From positions 7,615,888 through 7,679,887 of the forward strand of contig OX387186.1 of NCBI GenBank assembly GCA_947561395.2: a stretch of 64,000 bases of DNA, read 5' to 3'. The notes below the pieces were generated by a model. The model searched no databases, was not told the DNA's origin, and was given only the letters and a program-made list of their open reading frames with translations. This stretch comes from Buxus sempervirens (taxonomy: Eukaryota > Streptophyta > Magnoliopsida > Buxales > Buxaceae). Position 1 is the stretch's first letter. Every line of letters begins with the position of its first letter. Position numbers and translations under genes: made by a program. Of the stretch, positions 12,001-27,000 are shown piece by piece.

Positions 12001-15000
12001 TTTACAAATTAAGAATTAAGAAATTCTTAAAAGAAATCAATTTCATTATCTTAGGTCAATTATTTACGGGGAGGGATATATTAATGAGGACATTGCACAT
12101 AAGAAATAGGACGGAATGGCTCAAGTGGATAGGGGCATATCTGGTCTTCTGTGAACATTGTGTCCTACTTAAACTAAAAGGAAAATTTTATGACAGTCAT
12201 TAGGCTTGTTTTGATGTATGGAGCAAAATGATAGGCAACCAAAAAGCAACATCTGCATAAGATTAATGCTGCTGAGATGAAAATGTTGAGATGGATGTGT
12301 GGGAAGACTATGAAAGATAAGATAATGAATGAAAATATTAGAAAGTGGTTGGGTGTCACCCAAATAAGAGACAAGATAAAGGAAAGTAGGTTAAAATGGT
12401 TTGAGCATCTAAATTTAAGGCCTAGGGAGGCAACTATGAGAAGGTGCAAGAGAGTATTCATTAAAAGACCTAAAAAGAAGCAAGGGGAAGACTAAAAAAT
12501 CATGGATGGAGTTTGTTAGAATGGATATGCGTATCCGTAGGCTGACTGAAGATTCTTTGGTAGATTAGGATATAGGAATAGCTTTCATGTTGGCAACCCC
12601 AAATAGTTAAGGAATTTGGCCGTGATTGATTGATTAATGTACTATTCAAGAAAATATAATAAAGTAAGCACATGCCATAAATGATGGTGGGAGTAACCTG
12701 AATCTCAGTATGTGGAATGTAATGACAAAGAAATAATTTTCTCTAGAATCAAGATGTTGCAGGGCGTAAAAATATTCTTTTTCTTCCCATTTGAACACAA
12801 CAGACCCATGTCCAGCCACATCCATGCCATGTCAGAATCTGCACCTGTGCCATATGTATGGACATGTTGTTTGTGAGACTGACAGGTTAATTCATAAAAT
12901 GGAAAGGTCAACATTAATAGATGATTAAGAGAACTCCCAAAGCCCAGGTTGAACTTGTTCAAATCTGGGGACACAGATTCAGGAGATTTCTAAAGCATAA
13001 CCCTAATAAGGCATATTCCTTAACAAGTGATGTAGTATTAGACTTCTCAAACTATTCTTCATGAAATTCCAGAGGTGGTGACTTTTTGTTAATAGAAACT
13101 GAAGAAAGATTAAGCTCTATTTTTTCTTATCATTAGCCTTATAGAGCATGTAACAATCATGAGAAAGAATGGAGTACAATGAGTCACTACCATACCATAT
13201 TTGATCATACCAGTAGTTAAGAAAGACTTCAACAGCAAGTAGAAAACATCCCATTCAGTAAAGCTGCCTTCAGGTTTTACATTTTTCCAGTAGCTGGACA
13301 AATTTTCCATCTATAGTAATCGGTAGATGTTTTATATTGAAGAAAGGTATACGTTCAGATTTATTCGGAAAAGTACTAAAGGAATTTCCATTTTTAATTG
13401 ATTTCTAATTAGGATATTTGAGTAATGCAGGTCTATAACAGGAGCTTAGAGTGTTAAGGTGTTGGACAGATATAGTTTATTATTGAATACAATTAAGTTA
13501 TAAAGTTTCTAATTGACATGGTGAGCTGATAATCTCCACAATATTGTTTTTCCTGTGTTCCCTTAATGTTATTTCGGGCCTGGAAACTTAAGCGCTTGCT
13601 TCCCAGAATTTAAGTACGTGAGATCAATTTCACTACTGATTTAAAAATAAAATATTGGGACTTGATCTAACTTAACAAAAACCTTATTCTTTGCACATTT
13701 ACAAAAAAGAAGTTCTGTCATAATAAGGAGAATTTCTTTCTTCCAAAAGTATGTCCATTTCAATGTCTCACTCCAGGAATTTTCTGTTTCACCAATCCTT
13801 TTCCTTTAAACATATTTCATTCCTGTTGTATAAGAGATCCATTCCATATATCATACCATTAATTTCCTTCTTTATAACTTTTTTAAAAGATATCCACCAC
13901 CTATATTTCCCACTATATTTCTTGAAAATAAAAGCCATATCCATGCAGCATACCAATTTCTATTACTACTCAGATTGCAATAAAAGTGTACACCATGAAG
14001 CACAATAACAATCAATTTACATTTAAAATCACAGAACTTTAATGAGTTTATACACATACAGTGTTTCTAAGACAATTATGAGGATCTCCATACGTTCGGT
14101 TAAGAGCATCTGTAATGGCAGTTATGAAGCAAGATGCAGAGAAGCCACTGGTTTCTCGATCATGTGAGCCATTCAACAAAAGTACCTATATTAGGAAAAA
14201 GCTGAATAAGTTCAGAGACACACTGAACCCTAAAAGACCAAGATAAGCCATGAATCCAGTAACTTTGACTATCAACATCTAAACAATTTTTTCCTCTCAA
14301 GTCACTTTTTAGATATAGGCTGCCAAATAAAAATGGTAGAATTTTGCATATGTAACAACATATCTTTCTGTAACTAGGCAGCCCCTCAACAGACTTTAGA
14401 TAATGTGTAATTCATAGCTTTGATGGAACAATACCTTAGGACAGGACCTCGAAGAAATGATCTCCCCAATTCCAAGTAAAACCTAGAGAAGTAAAATATC
14501 AATAAGAAAATAACAGTATACAAGTTCTTCATGGTTCTAAACAACATAAGATGATTGCTAATGTCCATCTTTACAAAAAAACAGAGATCTACGCATAAAT
14601 ATTATCAAGTTAGGCTGGTTTCCATCCTATCACATATGGCATGCTTGATATTTATGATGTGTCTTCATCAATAAAAGTACACATAGAGGTTCTCCTAGAT
14701 TGATATGTGATAGATATAGTTCACTTAACCTAAAAAGAAACGGTTTCAAAAGGTATTTAGAAGTATAATCTAAGGCTAGAAAGCACACTTTTGGCAGGAG
14801 TAAAACGGATAATTCTTCCTATTTTCATTCCTACTTATCATAGCATAAAGCTCATTAAAAGATGGTATCCACATGCACAGAAAGATATATAACATGAATA
14901 ACAAGAGAAAAGAAAAAAAAATACTGAACTGCCACAACAATGAGATAAAAGATAAAACCAATCATGCTTCAAAACAGAGTAATAATGGAAACAATTCAAC

Positions 15001-18000
15001 CATGCCCCATAGAACACATCAATAGTACCACTATTACCTATTGGCAGGAAGCCTGCACTATATATTTAGGTAGATGTCTCCATTGAAAAGAGTATTCAAT
15101 TAGATATCAATATTATGGTAGCATAAAACAAAAAGAAACTAACAGAATCACCAGGAAAAAAAAAAATAGGTTATTTGAGTAAATTAGCAGACAGGTTGGC
15201 AAAAGAAAAAAAAAATACAGATAGCAGTCACGAATGGTACCAGTGAAGGGCAGATGGAAGTAAAGAGGGAGCCCATAGCATAAACAATGCAATCCACTTT
15301 ACTCAACTGCTCCAGGACAGCAGGGTTTGCTGCGGGGAAGACCTACTAAAGGAAGGTAACAACGATATTGAAATTTGCCAACAATGGTTCACAAATATAA
15401 GGCAACAACAAACAACAACTAGATTCCTCACAAGTCACAACATAAATAATAACTCCATCATTAAAAAGATGATTTAACTTAATCAGATCAAACTAATATT
15501 TTTAGGACATCAAGATTGAGTGTAACTGATTGCAACAGGCTTTCTCGAGATGGGAAATTTCCATAAGAAGTTTTATAACTTAGTGGTGCAAAAATCTTCG
15601 TTTTTATTTTTCTGAGTGCCTCCTTTCCCATTCTTATTCTTTTACCATTCTTCTTGCTGTTATTTGTAGGTGAGACAAGGAAAGCAGCTACATAAAGCAC
15701 AGCAAGGTTTACAATTTCGTTGCTGCTCAGCCTTTTGCCCAAGGCCCGAAATGAAATTTCAGCAGCACGCCACAAAAATTTCGCCAAATCAGAATGAAAA
15801 AAAACTGCCAAAGTCAAGCGTCAAATTTTTTCTTGAAAAAACTATAATATTTGAAAAATAAAAACTTAAATAATCATGCATCATATTCATTTATATACAT
15901 AAAATACATAATAATATTTGTAGAAAATACGAAATCATGCATGATAATTGATAATCAGTTGTAACTCATAAGTAGAATATGAAACATATTAATCAAGTAA
16001 CATACATTTGACTATGCAAATGAAATGTGAAATTTCCAACAATAATAACTGAATGACAATTAAAAAAACATATAATGGTGTCGTCCATGCTGCCGTCAAA
16101 ACTGATTGGAGTGTCTAGGTGGCTCAAATCCTACTCTCTCGCCCATAATATTTTAATCTGTTGAAAAGCTAACAGACAATTATTCCTCGGACCACTTTGT
16201 AGACATAATTGATGTAAAATGCTCATATCAAGCACAATAAAAATGCATTTGACTATTATAAAGCAAGGAAACGAAGCAGTAAAGACTTAAATAAATAAAG
16301 TACCATAATTCATAGCAGTAAGATGAAACATGCAAGAATAACATACTGCAATAAAATCGCATCACTACATGTCAACCAAAAAGGACACATTAGATACATC
16401 ACTCACTTCATGCAACAAGTTTCTGCCCTCACTAGACATGTAGAATACCCGCTTTAATCTTGAAGGCAGTGTCGGAACTGAAGAGCATTCCTGTTAATAA
16501 CAACAAAACCCCATATATTAAATGATGGAAATCGCCTATGCTAGATGTACTATAACATGAATCATCAAATTACTAAGACTATGAAAGCATTTTTTTTCTC
16601 TTCAAAGAGCCTATTACATATTGAATGCAAATGATACTAAAAACCATTGACAAAAAATATTGTTGCTGGAGCTAAATTCAGTAAAACAACTAGTGATAAC
16701 AAGCCACGGATAGGATGAAACTTTGAAATATTAGAAACATTGAATAAGATTTAATCAAAACAGGAAGAAATTTTGAAAATTTGAAAGCTAAAATTCTCAG
16801 AATTTTCCAAATCTTATCTAGATTTAAAACTTTACTTGTAAGGATTTGGTCAAATTTGAGCATTTGACCAAGGGTAAAACCTTGGCCTGCCAATTTTCAA
16901 CAGTGAGGAGGTTCATCATTGGAGAAGGATTAGGAAGATTCCTCATAGCACACCTATACGATCATAATTAGATTTAAAAATAATCTGGAAAAGATGAAGG
17001 GTTGGGATTGAAACCCAAGTAAGGATGAGATGGAAAATACGCCATAATAAATGAAAAATAGGTTAGCCCTTTATGTCATGAGTATAATGAGGTTAATTTA
17101 GGTTAGTTTCATGGATATTCAAATTGTAATTCGCGTGCGATTCTTCTCTTGGAACTAGAAGAGTTTCAGATGTTGGGTTAAGGAAGAAGAAGAAGAAAGG
17201 ATGAATCTTCATTGAATTCTAAGGTTTTCTCATGTTGAAAAGAACTAGATTAAGGTCGGTGGTGTTTTTTCGCTTTTCATAACATATTAGCATGATTCTG
17301 GGTTGCTTGTATGTGTTTTACGTGTATTTTATGAATCATACAAATTTGACATGATGGGAATTATGCAATCAGATGTGTATAATGGAGATGGATGGTTTTT
17401 AGAAAGCAATATTTTGTTGCTTTGTTTAATAAGCATGAAAGCAGTATTTTTAGAACAATCCTATGAATTTATATGTATGATTTGTTTTGTGATGTTTCGG
17501 GTGTAATATGATATGTTTGTGATGTTGGAATATTGATGAAATTAGTTTGGTTGCGGATGGACGGATTTTGAACTTCAAAAAAATAAATAAATAAAGAAAA
17601 AATCAAAGGAACTCATTGTTCGCGATCTCCCGATTAATTGTGAGATTTGCGATTAATCGTGGCTTGCAATCTCAGAAAACCCAACCTTTAGGAATGTTAA
17701 GTGCAAAAAGTATTAATCAAGGAAGACTAATCGTGGCGGTTGGCAATTAATAGTGGAAATGGCGATTAATCACAGAGCTTAATCAATGATATGAAGGTTA
17801 ATCGTAAGCTAATCGTGGTTTGTTGAGTTGTAGAAGTTTGTATTTTTTATTCCTTTGATATATTTGTGGTCCGTCTCATTCGGGAATGAAATTGCATGGT
17901 GCACACACAATATGAGCATGTGCTGGGGGCAAACGTAGACCATTGATTTGATGTGCAAGTTGTGGCGCTGAGCTTTGACTCGACTGCATGCATTGGTAGT

Positions 18001-21000
18001 GACTAGGTCATAAGGACCTGTTTCAGTTGTGTATGGAGTTTACAGCCGGTCTTGCACCGGATTGCTAAGGGTATAGTCTTGACAGGATTTCATACCCAGT
18101 GTCTACTCAACGGGCATGAGCTGGAGCTGAGCATACCGTTTCAGGTGGGCACGACTTGTGTAGTACTCCATTGCATGTTTTTAAATTTATTATGATGATG
18201 TTGACATGATTATACATATAACATGATATGATATTGTTATGATATGACCATCACATTAGATTTATGTTTGATCAGCATCTAACTGATATTAGTATATTAT
18301 ATCATTTTACTTGGATGTTGCTATTGTGTTATATGTGGCGTAATAACTCTCCCTACTGAGTTTTATACTCACTCCTACTATGCTAAACTTACAGGTTTAC
18401 AGTAGAGTAACGCTTCAGCAAGGCAGTGAAGGACGTTTCATAGTTGAAGACATTAGCTGGGTAGGGCTAGGATTAACTTTAAGAGTAGATTGATGTGGTA
18501 GGAGTTGATGTAAGAGTTGTTATTGTTTTAGAGTTATTAATTTATATGATTTTGTTCAGAAAGAAAGTTTATTGAATAAAGAAATTTCAGTATTTGAGAT
18601 GATCATGTTATTTTTTATTTTATTTTTGCTGATCCACATATGGATACGAGCAAGGTTACACTCCCGTGCTTTGCACCTACGTTATTATGATGTAACAGGA
18701 TATACAGGGCAAGACATTAATTCTAGAAATAATCAACCTGAGACTTCAGTTTATCTAAGAAAAATTTTAAACTGAGGGCATTAGCATCAGTAGCATGAAA
18801 TCCTAATGGACATTGAGGTTAGCTAAAGCTCTTGATCATGTTTACAGTATCCATATAATATCATTTCCATGGTTTATGCATTTACGCAAGACAGAAAGCT
18901 GATTATATGGAAGAGAATGATAAGCACTTATCTTGAACAGCAACCTCTTGTTACCCTTTCCTTAGTGATTTGGAAAAAAAAATATTTGGTTACTTACAAA
19001 AAAATTTATGAAACCTTCTTGTTAGGCGGCTTTGATTTTCATCTTTTTTCTCAATAAGTTAAAACAGATTGATCAAAAATATAGGTACATCAAAAATAAA
19101 AATATGCCAGTCTACCTTATTTACTGGTTGCATACATCCATTTGTTGGATGAGATATTTCATTCTGACCACGTATTATTGTTCCATCCTGAATGTAAATA
19201 AGATCAAAACAAACATGGTGATGAATAAGTTCTCACTTCCCAACTAACAAAATATATATGGTTCTTTAACATTTCTTAAAATTTTTCACATGATATCGAG
19301 AAAAATTAAAATAAAGGACAGAATTATTCCCACAACAACTAAACAATGGATGAACTTCAGGTGAATTGGCTGGTTTTTATTGGGCCTACACAGTTGCACA
19401 GGTTTAGGCAGTAAATTCTTCCTTCAGGAGGGTGCAGATCATATTTCTACTCTGTTGTACAACTTAGCATTGGTTGGCTGTTTGTGGTCATTAGCCTCAG
19501 TATATACTCATTTGTATAAATACCTTTGCCCTTCTTATAATTGGCATAATCATAATAAAAAAAAATGTTCGTTTCACTTCACAGTCACTCTCTTTCATCC
19601 TTTATGGTTGTCATTCATAATATTCTAGCACTCCGTTACAGTATAGAGTTTGAGAGTTTTAGGTTATTGTACGATATCAAAGTTCAATTTTCGAGACATG
19701 CTTTTTTTCATTCTTATTTACTAAATGGTTTCCATTGTATGCTTATGTTTTTAATGTTCCCAGCCCATTTGTCACTCTTACTGTATTTTAAGTCAGTCAT
19801 ATTATACTCAAATTGTCCCATGGCATATCAAATTTTGATAACATAGACCAAAAAGAAAACAAATTATGAATAATAATAATAACAATAAATGAATAAACAA
19901 AGAGGTTAAACCACAAATTCAATACATGTGAGTGTACCCTTCCCCAATCTTATGTTGCATCAACTATACAATAATACATGGCAATGACTCAATATCACAT
20001 TGGTTCAACAACTGACACCAGGAATACCCTAACATAATGCAAATCAACAACCTTACCCATAATTCGCATCCCAACGTAAGTCTGTCATTGGTGGAAATTA
20101 CAGGAAGAACAAGACTTTGTGAGGGAATATCTGAAACACGTGAAAATAGAAATATTGCAGCATCTAAAGACTGAAAAAATATGCGAGCCCCTGCAAAGAA
20201 AAAATTTCCAATGCTGCAAACATAATGGAAGCAAATTAAAACATGACCCCCCGTATCAAAACACCAAATGCATAAGCACAGACCATAACGTTCATCAAAA
20301 AGTCATAGTGAGACACCATTAGAAGACAATAAATAAATAAATATTAAATAATACATGAAACTGTGTATAGGATTAAAAAGCTCATGGAGCGGAAATATGA
20401 TTCACTTTTAAGACATGTAGACTTCAGTTGATTGCAAATAGAGCCAAAAATGATAAAAATACAATTGAAAGATTCAGAGAAACATGATTAAATAAGACAA
20501 AGAAGAATGTCTCTTGTTCCTTCTTTTCTCTTTTCTCAAGCTTTTCTACCCTCTTTTATATTTTCTGTAAATTGTTTTTTCTATAATCATTAGTCAATTA
20601 AAAAATAGAAGTAATAAAGAAACAACAAATAAGCATAATAAATATTTTTAGGACATGTCACTGTTGTTTCATATATTCTATACAGCATTTTTAAAGGCGA
20701 TAGCCTACGAACCTAGGCACCTGCCTAGGCAATAGGCTCTTGGAGGACCTAAGTGATGGTTGCCAAGCCAGCATCACCTAGGCAATCGCTTAGATATCTA
20801 GGGCTTGCCTGGGCATGATTTCCAGCCAGCAACCACCTGATATGAAAATTGAATAATTTTGAATATATTGGGGTTGTCTTCAACACCATTTATCTGATAT
20901 TTTCCAGATAGTTATTTCTCTTCAAACCTTCTGTCAAAAGTTTTCTTTTGCTATTCCATTCATCTTCAGATGATTCCTGCTCTCCCATTCCTGCAGAGAA

Positions 21001-24000
21001 CTGAATCTACGCCACCACACAGGCTATTCAAAAGCATTCCAATCAGTCATATGCTAGTCCAAATCATAATACTGGTCCTTATAAAGATCATTTTAATTGT
21101 GGGGAGTTTATTAATTGGCCATACTGCTGCCTGTTCATTCAACTTCAAAACGTGTGTCCAAATAATATCTCAGGATGAACTTCGTGAAGCTCTTCTTGTC
21201 AGAAACATCTTAATCATGTGGTTCCCAAAACAGTATCCTGATACAAACACTACAAGTCACATGATCCATGAGAGTCTCCTCCATCAACCTGATGACTACC
21301 ATGGCTAGAATCAAGTAACTTTTCACAGCAATTATATTGGCACCATTCCACACAGTGGTAACTCTCTACTACACATTCCTTTGTCTGATTTTAGCTCAAC
21401 ACTGGTCAACCCTACTACTAAGAAAAATTTACCTTTGGCTTGGAAAGTTTATAAAGGAATGATGTGTGTGTACTGTGTACTTCAATTTTGTCATTAGGGT
21501 TTCATTGTGAAAGATCTAAAGATGGGGAATAACTTATCAGAGGACCAATTAGAGGTTACCTGCACTCATACTGTCATACAAAGATGACGAGTGCAAACAC
21601 ATTTCACACCATGTCCATTCAAAACCATTTAAAATTACACACAAGCAACATAGGCATGCCACATTTAATGCCATTTCATTGTTGAAAACAATACATGTAG
21701 TAAGACTTCAGATTTTACAATAAAAATTTACGTTTTTTACATGGTTATCAACCAGGAAAAAGTAAGAAATTTCATCTTCTTCAATAAAATCACCATATCC
21801 TGTTTATCAGATTCATATGGGATTGCTATATTTCTTTGTACAATTATTACTATATTTTGTTTGTCGAAAATCTCAGTAGTCAGTAGTTATTCATGAATCT
21901 GCCATATGAAATAGAAGTTTGAGACCACCACTTAGTTCGAGCATTTTAAAACCATGGTTCAACATCAGTTCTGTTGTAAGACAAAGATGTACATACATGA
22001 TGGCACTAAGTCTCTGTTTCCCCATTTCAAGATCTTGCATGGCTGTGGCATTATTTATCCTTCTTCTTGCCCACATCCCTGGGAACAAAATCAAGTAGCA
22101 GCGCGCAAGGCAAGGCATATTCAAGAGAAAAACTGTTTCAAAGTCCTGCACCTCTAAGATTTTGATTAAAAAATTCTCCGAGGTCATTTCATTCATCAAG
22201 AGATTATGCTGGTACTTCAAAATAAAGGTCCTTACATGAAATATAAGTTAGTCCAATTCTCCCTGCTGCATTTTTCTAGGATTTATTGATGTTCACAAAA
22301 ACTATCGCTTCTATGACGCCATTAATGACAAAGTTTATGTTTTTATCTTTGATGTTTTAACAATTCGTCATTTCCATTATACATAATCTGCATCATCAAC
22401 AGCAGCATTCTGTTGCTTTTGCTTTAGTTATTCTTTCAAGGGTACCACCCTCCCAATTGGGACCTTATGTCCAATACTCCGGTCCACATTCATCTCAACT
22501 ATAGACTACTACAAATCCAGTACCTCCTTTAATAAGTCATATTTTCCTCCATGAACCACTACTATGGCCATCTCATCTGCCAGTCAGCAGTCCCATAACG
22601 CCACTGCTAGTCTTGGATGCTACAGATACCCACTAATGTTTCAGATCCCTACGAATCCGTTGCTTGACATACTGCCCTGGTGCCCCCTCCACTCCTTTCA
22701 ACCTAGATTGGCTGATCTTGATGCTTCTACCGCCATGGAAAGAAATCTACAATTGGTCCCACATTGTCGCATCCCTTGATCAACAAATCCAAAATAGGAC
22801 TTGAAAAAATGTTTAGCCACCAGAAGACTATTCCATCTACATTCCTTGCTTCAGTCCAATCAACTAACACTATCAGTGATAACCTCTTTGTATCAGAGGA
22901 TCCAAACTGGTGCACTACCATGGCCTTCTCTCGAATAGTAAACTGAATTTGATTATATTCCACTCTTTAATATATCTTGCTGAGTCAGAATGACTCTACA
23001 ACAGCCAAAAACAAGTTTGTGGCCCCTTTGGATGCTACATGGACTGCTTAGTGCCTAAGCAATACGATAAAAAGGAGGCTTGATTTTGAGTAAATCTTTA
23101 GCTATGCTGTTGAGTCCCCTGCTATAAGAGCTACCACTGCAATTTCACTAGTCTATAACCGACCTATTCGCCAAATTGATGCACAAAAGTATTTCATCAT
23201 GGGACCTCTCTGAGATTGTTTATATGGCATAACCATCAGGATTTCTTCATCCAACCACACCATCTCATGCATTTTTGGTAGCAAAATGTCATTAATGGTC
23301 AGAAACATCTCCCCCGGCCTGCTTTCACAAGTTCCACTCATTCTTACCGGATATTGGCTTCATTTGAAGAAACGATGACAATTACATATTCCTTCGTTGA
23401 CGCCCACAGGTCATGCTGGTAATCTTGTTCTATGTCAACAATATAATCTTTTGTGCTGCTCGTGTCTCACTCATGTAGCAAGTCTGATGTGAAGGATCTG
23501 GGTTCCATTACTTTCTTGGAACAGACACTCACTTCATGCATTCAGGTTAGTTGGTCAAAAGATACTCCCTTCTTAACTCACATTGCTATGATGTATTGAC
23601 AACCTAGTCAACTTAATCCATTGACTCGTCCATAAGTAACTTAAAGGAAAACGATAATAAAGATGGAACAATCTACAAAAGATACAGAAATAAAGCTAAG
23701 TATAATGGGTGAGCAATTTCATTTCCTCCCTTTAAAGTTTAAGTGCTTTTGCACAACATTTAATATTAACAAGTATAATAAGTCTTACTAAAATTATATA
23801 ACTAAAGAAATAGATTACTTAAGTGACACCTTTTAGCTAAAGCATTTACATATAATGATGCAAGCAAATGAGTTTGCACATTATCCTGAAAGAAAAAAAA
23901 AAGACAAAAAAAGGAACTTGTTCATTGGTTTTGATCTATTCATGTGATTGGTTGTACACACTCACCAGATTCCAAAGTCTCAACATGGTCAAAAACTGTT

Positions 24001-27000
24001 TTTCTACGGGACTCCATTTGGATCCATGGTATCATTAACACAAATATTGCATCAAATTGAAATAATGTCAATAATATGATACCAAAAAATTCGATAAACC
24101 TGAGATACACCCAACCCAAGGAAATAAAAGTACCTTCCATTGCTGAAACAAAAAGATTCACTTGAACGTCGGAGGATCTACATGACCAAAATATAATAAG
24201 TTTATTCAGAAATGAGAAAGATGAAAACCTCCGTTAGACTCAGACACAAGAAAGATGAGAAGATGCATGAAATATGAATGCGCCTACAATTTCACATAAA
24301 GAAACAGACACAGGTTGATTATACCTAACACAAGGAATTAGAAGACAGATTTTTCAGGAATCATAACTTACAAAATCAGATAAACAAAGTAAATTGCACA
24401 CCTGATTCTGAAAATAAACAAGAAAAGCTCGAATTGTTTCTCGATAAGGTTTTGATACACCTTTCCACAAAGAATGCTCTCCTTCTACAATTTCATACCT
24501 GTCAAGTTCTCAACTTAGCATAAAAAAATCCATATCCACACCACAAAACCACCTCAGAAAATAATTAATCGTAAGTCTCATTTCATGCCTCCTCTATCCA
24601 TTAAATTACTATTTTGCTCTTTTTATCATTATTATAAATATTTTATTTACGGTTCAAAAAAAAATTTAACTGTTTTCTAAAACTAATTGAGACACGGTCT
24701 TCTAAAACTAAGGTTTGCTGGGTGTGGTAAATCCTCGAATGATTTCCAGGCTTTTTGACACAAGCTGAGTCCCCATTTTGAAAAGGTAATGATACTTGAC
24801 AGATTTTTCATGTATGCATGTGTATCAAGTTTACATTGATTTAAAAAATGAAAAATCACTTGTATGACCCAAAAATAATCATTTTTACAGCCGACATTGA
24901 TAAAACAATGAAACATCACAATTTATGAGCTGAAAAGAAGCATTTTTATGGCAAAATCTATCATCAAACCATTCCGATTTGGCTTGCTGTGCATCAAGAG
25001 GTAAACGATGACCAAGCAATCTTCTCACAGCAAGAGCTTCAGAAGTACTCTCATCAGACAATCTCAAGCATCTAGACCGTATGTCTCCAACAGCTGGCCC
25101 ACCTATAAATATCAATCAAATTACCTTCCATCGTCTTGAGAGAGAATTTGCTATAATAATGGATGTTCAATTTACAAAGTTAAAAGAAAGACAAGCAAAG
25201 AAAATAATGGGGTACAGAGGATGGGAACATTAGGTTACAGGGCACTTCACTGTTATTAAAACCTAGGAACTAGAACTTGTCTTTATAATTCCACTAGTCA
25301 AACTTGTAGATAAAATTTAAAAAAAAATGAAAGATCCATGGAGGTTTTCATCTTTTACATCAAGAAAAACAATGAGCTGGCCATGGGCACGAAAACTAGG
25401 TTTTGTTGATCCGCAAGGCAGCTAAAAGGAGGGAAGAGGAAGGCCATCTGAACACTACAATATTGAAATACTTCTGTAAAATGGCCTTTTGATCCCCACC
25501 TGTCCCTTGCACACTGTTTCCAAAATTAGATCAGTTATGGGTCCCATGGATTCATAGGTTAGAATAGGAAGAAGCCCCACCAAATAGAGATTTTTTTTAT
25601 TTCAACTACATTTCAGTAAGTAATCAGGAGAAAAAATAAAAATAAAAATAAAAGCTTCTCAACTTACCAAGAACACGGACAATCTCAGCAGTACTTCCCC
25701 CATCATCAGAAACCGGAAGAACATGTGCGACACGTGTTGTTAACTTTTTAAGCTCTTCCACTACACCATTAAATGCAGTTCCACCTGAAGCAATATTTAA
25801 ATTGATTAAATATATAATAAAAAAAACTGATTAAATATATACTTATGGATATTACGGACAGTAGTTGACACAATAGCACTTCCAGAAGAAAAAAGGGAAA
25901 AAAAAATAGCAAGCACACTACTTAATTTTAGGAGATATTGGTCAAAGACCATTTTTTTAATACACTAGAATTTTATTAGTTATAAAGAAGAGGCAATACT
26001 TGTGTAGCCGAACTGTATAAAAAAGCTAGCAAAGACAAAATATTGATAAAAAATATCATGTTAGAATTACTTATTGGCCATTAGATCACATTGTGGTAAA
26101 CCAAGCTTTTTATCGTTTATAACACAACGTGGTCTACAATTCATTGATAATATACATATAAATAACAACTACTCTGATGTTTTAGTATAGAATCTTTCTC
26201 ACTAGAAGTCCAAAGAATAAAGAATCATATTACTTCCAAATGAGAATTCTCATCAAGCATCCCTGTTTCTACCTTATGTCGATCATTCAGGACATGCTAT
26301 CTATATTTAGTAATAAAATAGGAAGATTGGAAATACCAAAAAAGACTAATTTGATGTTCTAATCTAAAATATTTCTTGCTAAAATACAGAAGAAGAAAAA
26401 AGAATCAAATTTCTCCTTGCTTAACAAGCAGCATCTTGTATGAGATCATGTATTGCAAAATCTTATGATTCATCTCTGAACCTTTTTATATCATTCCTTC
26501 TAGGAAAAAGTACCAAAGCAAAGATAAATGTTTTTTCCTCCATTTGTATCAATTGCTACATTTCCATAAGAACTCACAGCACTTTATTGCAGCAAAACTC
26601 CAAGAATGTAACTGTATCTTTCTTCTGTTCTTTCTTTTATTCTTCTTTTTTATCAGCTTCTCCAAATAAAAGCAAGATTTGATAACTTTATTATACCTCA
26701 TGAAGACCTAATCATAATTTTTACAGCTGACTTCTAACGTTATCGCTCAATTATAATTGTCTTACCTTAGATTTTTGCATTCTCTAGACATCACAGACCA
26801 AATATATCAGGTTATCACATCAATCAAACTAATTTGCAGAAAATTTCAATTACCTAATCATCTTTATGCAACCAAAGAAATCGTGATAATATCTCCTATC
26901 TCCGTTTTGTTCTCATTTTCACCACCTACATTCTGGTTTCAATCGAGCAGCAATAGATACAAACATTCTCCAGGAAAACTGTAAAAGGATTAATGTTCTA

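Noticed and set aside
23940-24133. Membrane-like continuation of the frame covering CofD-like exon 5
   Set aside because: Exon 5 ends at 24134 with a gt donor; the next conserved block (SIGNFFFAG) starts at 20213 in the right phase.
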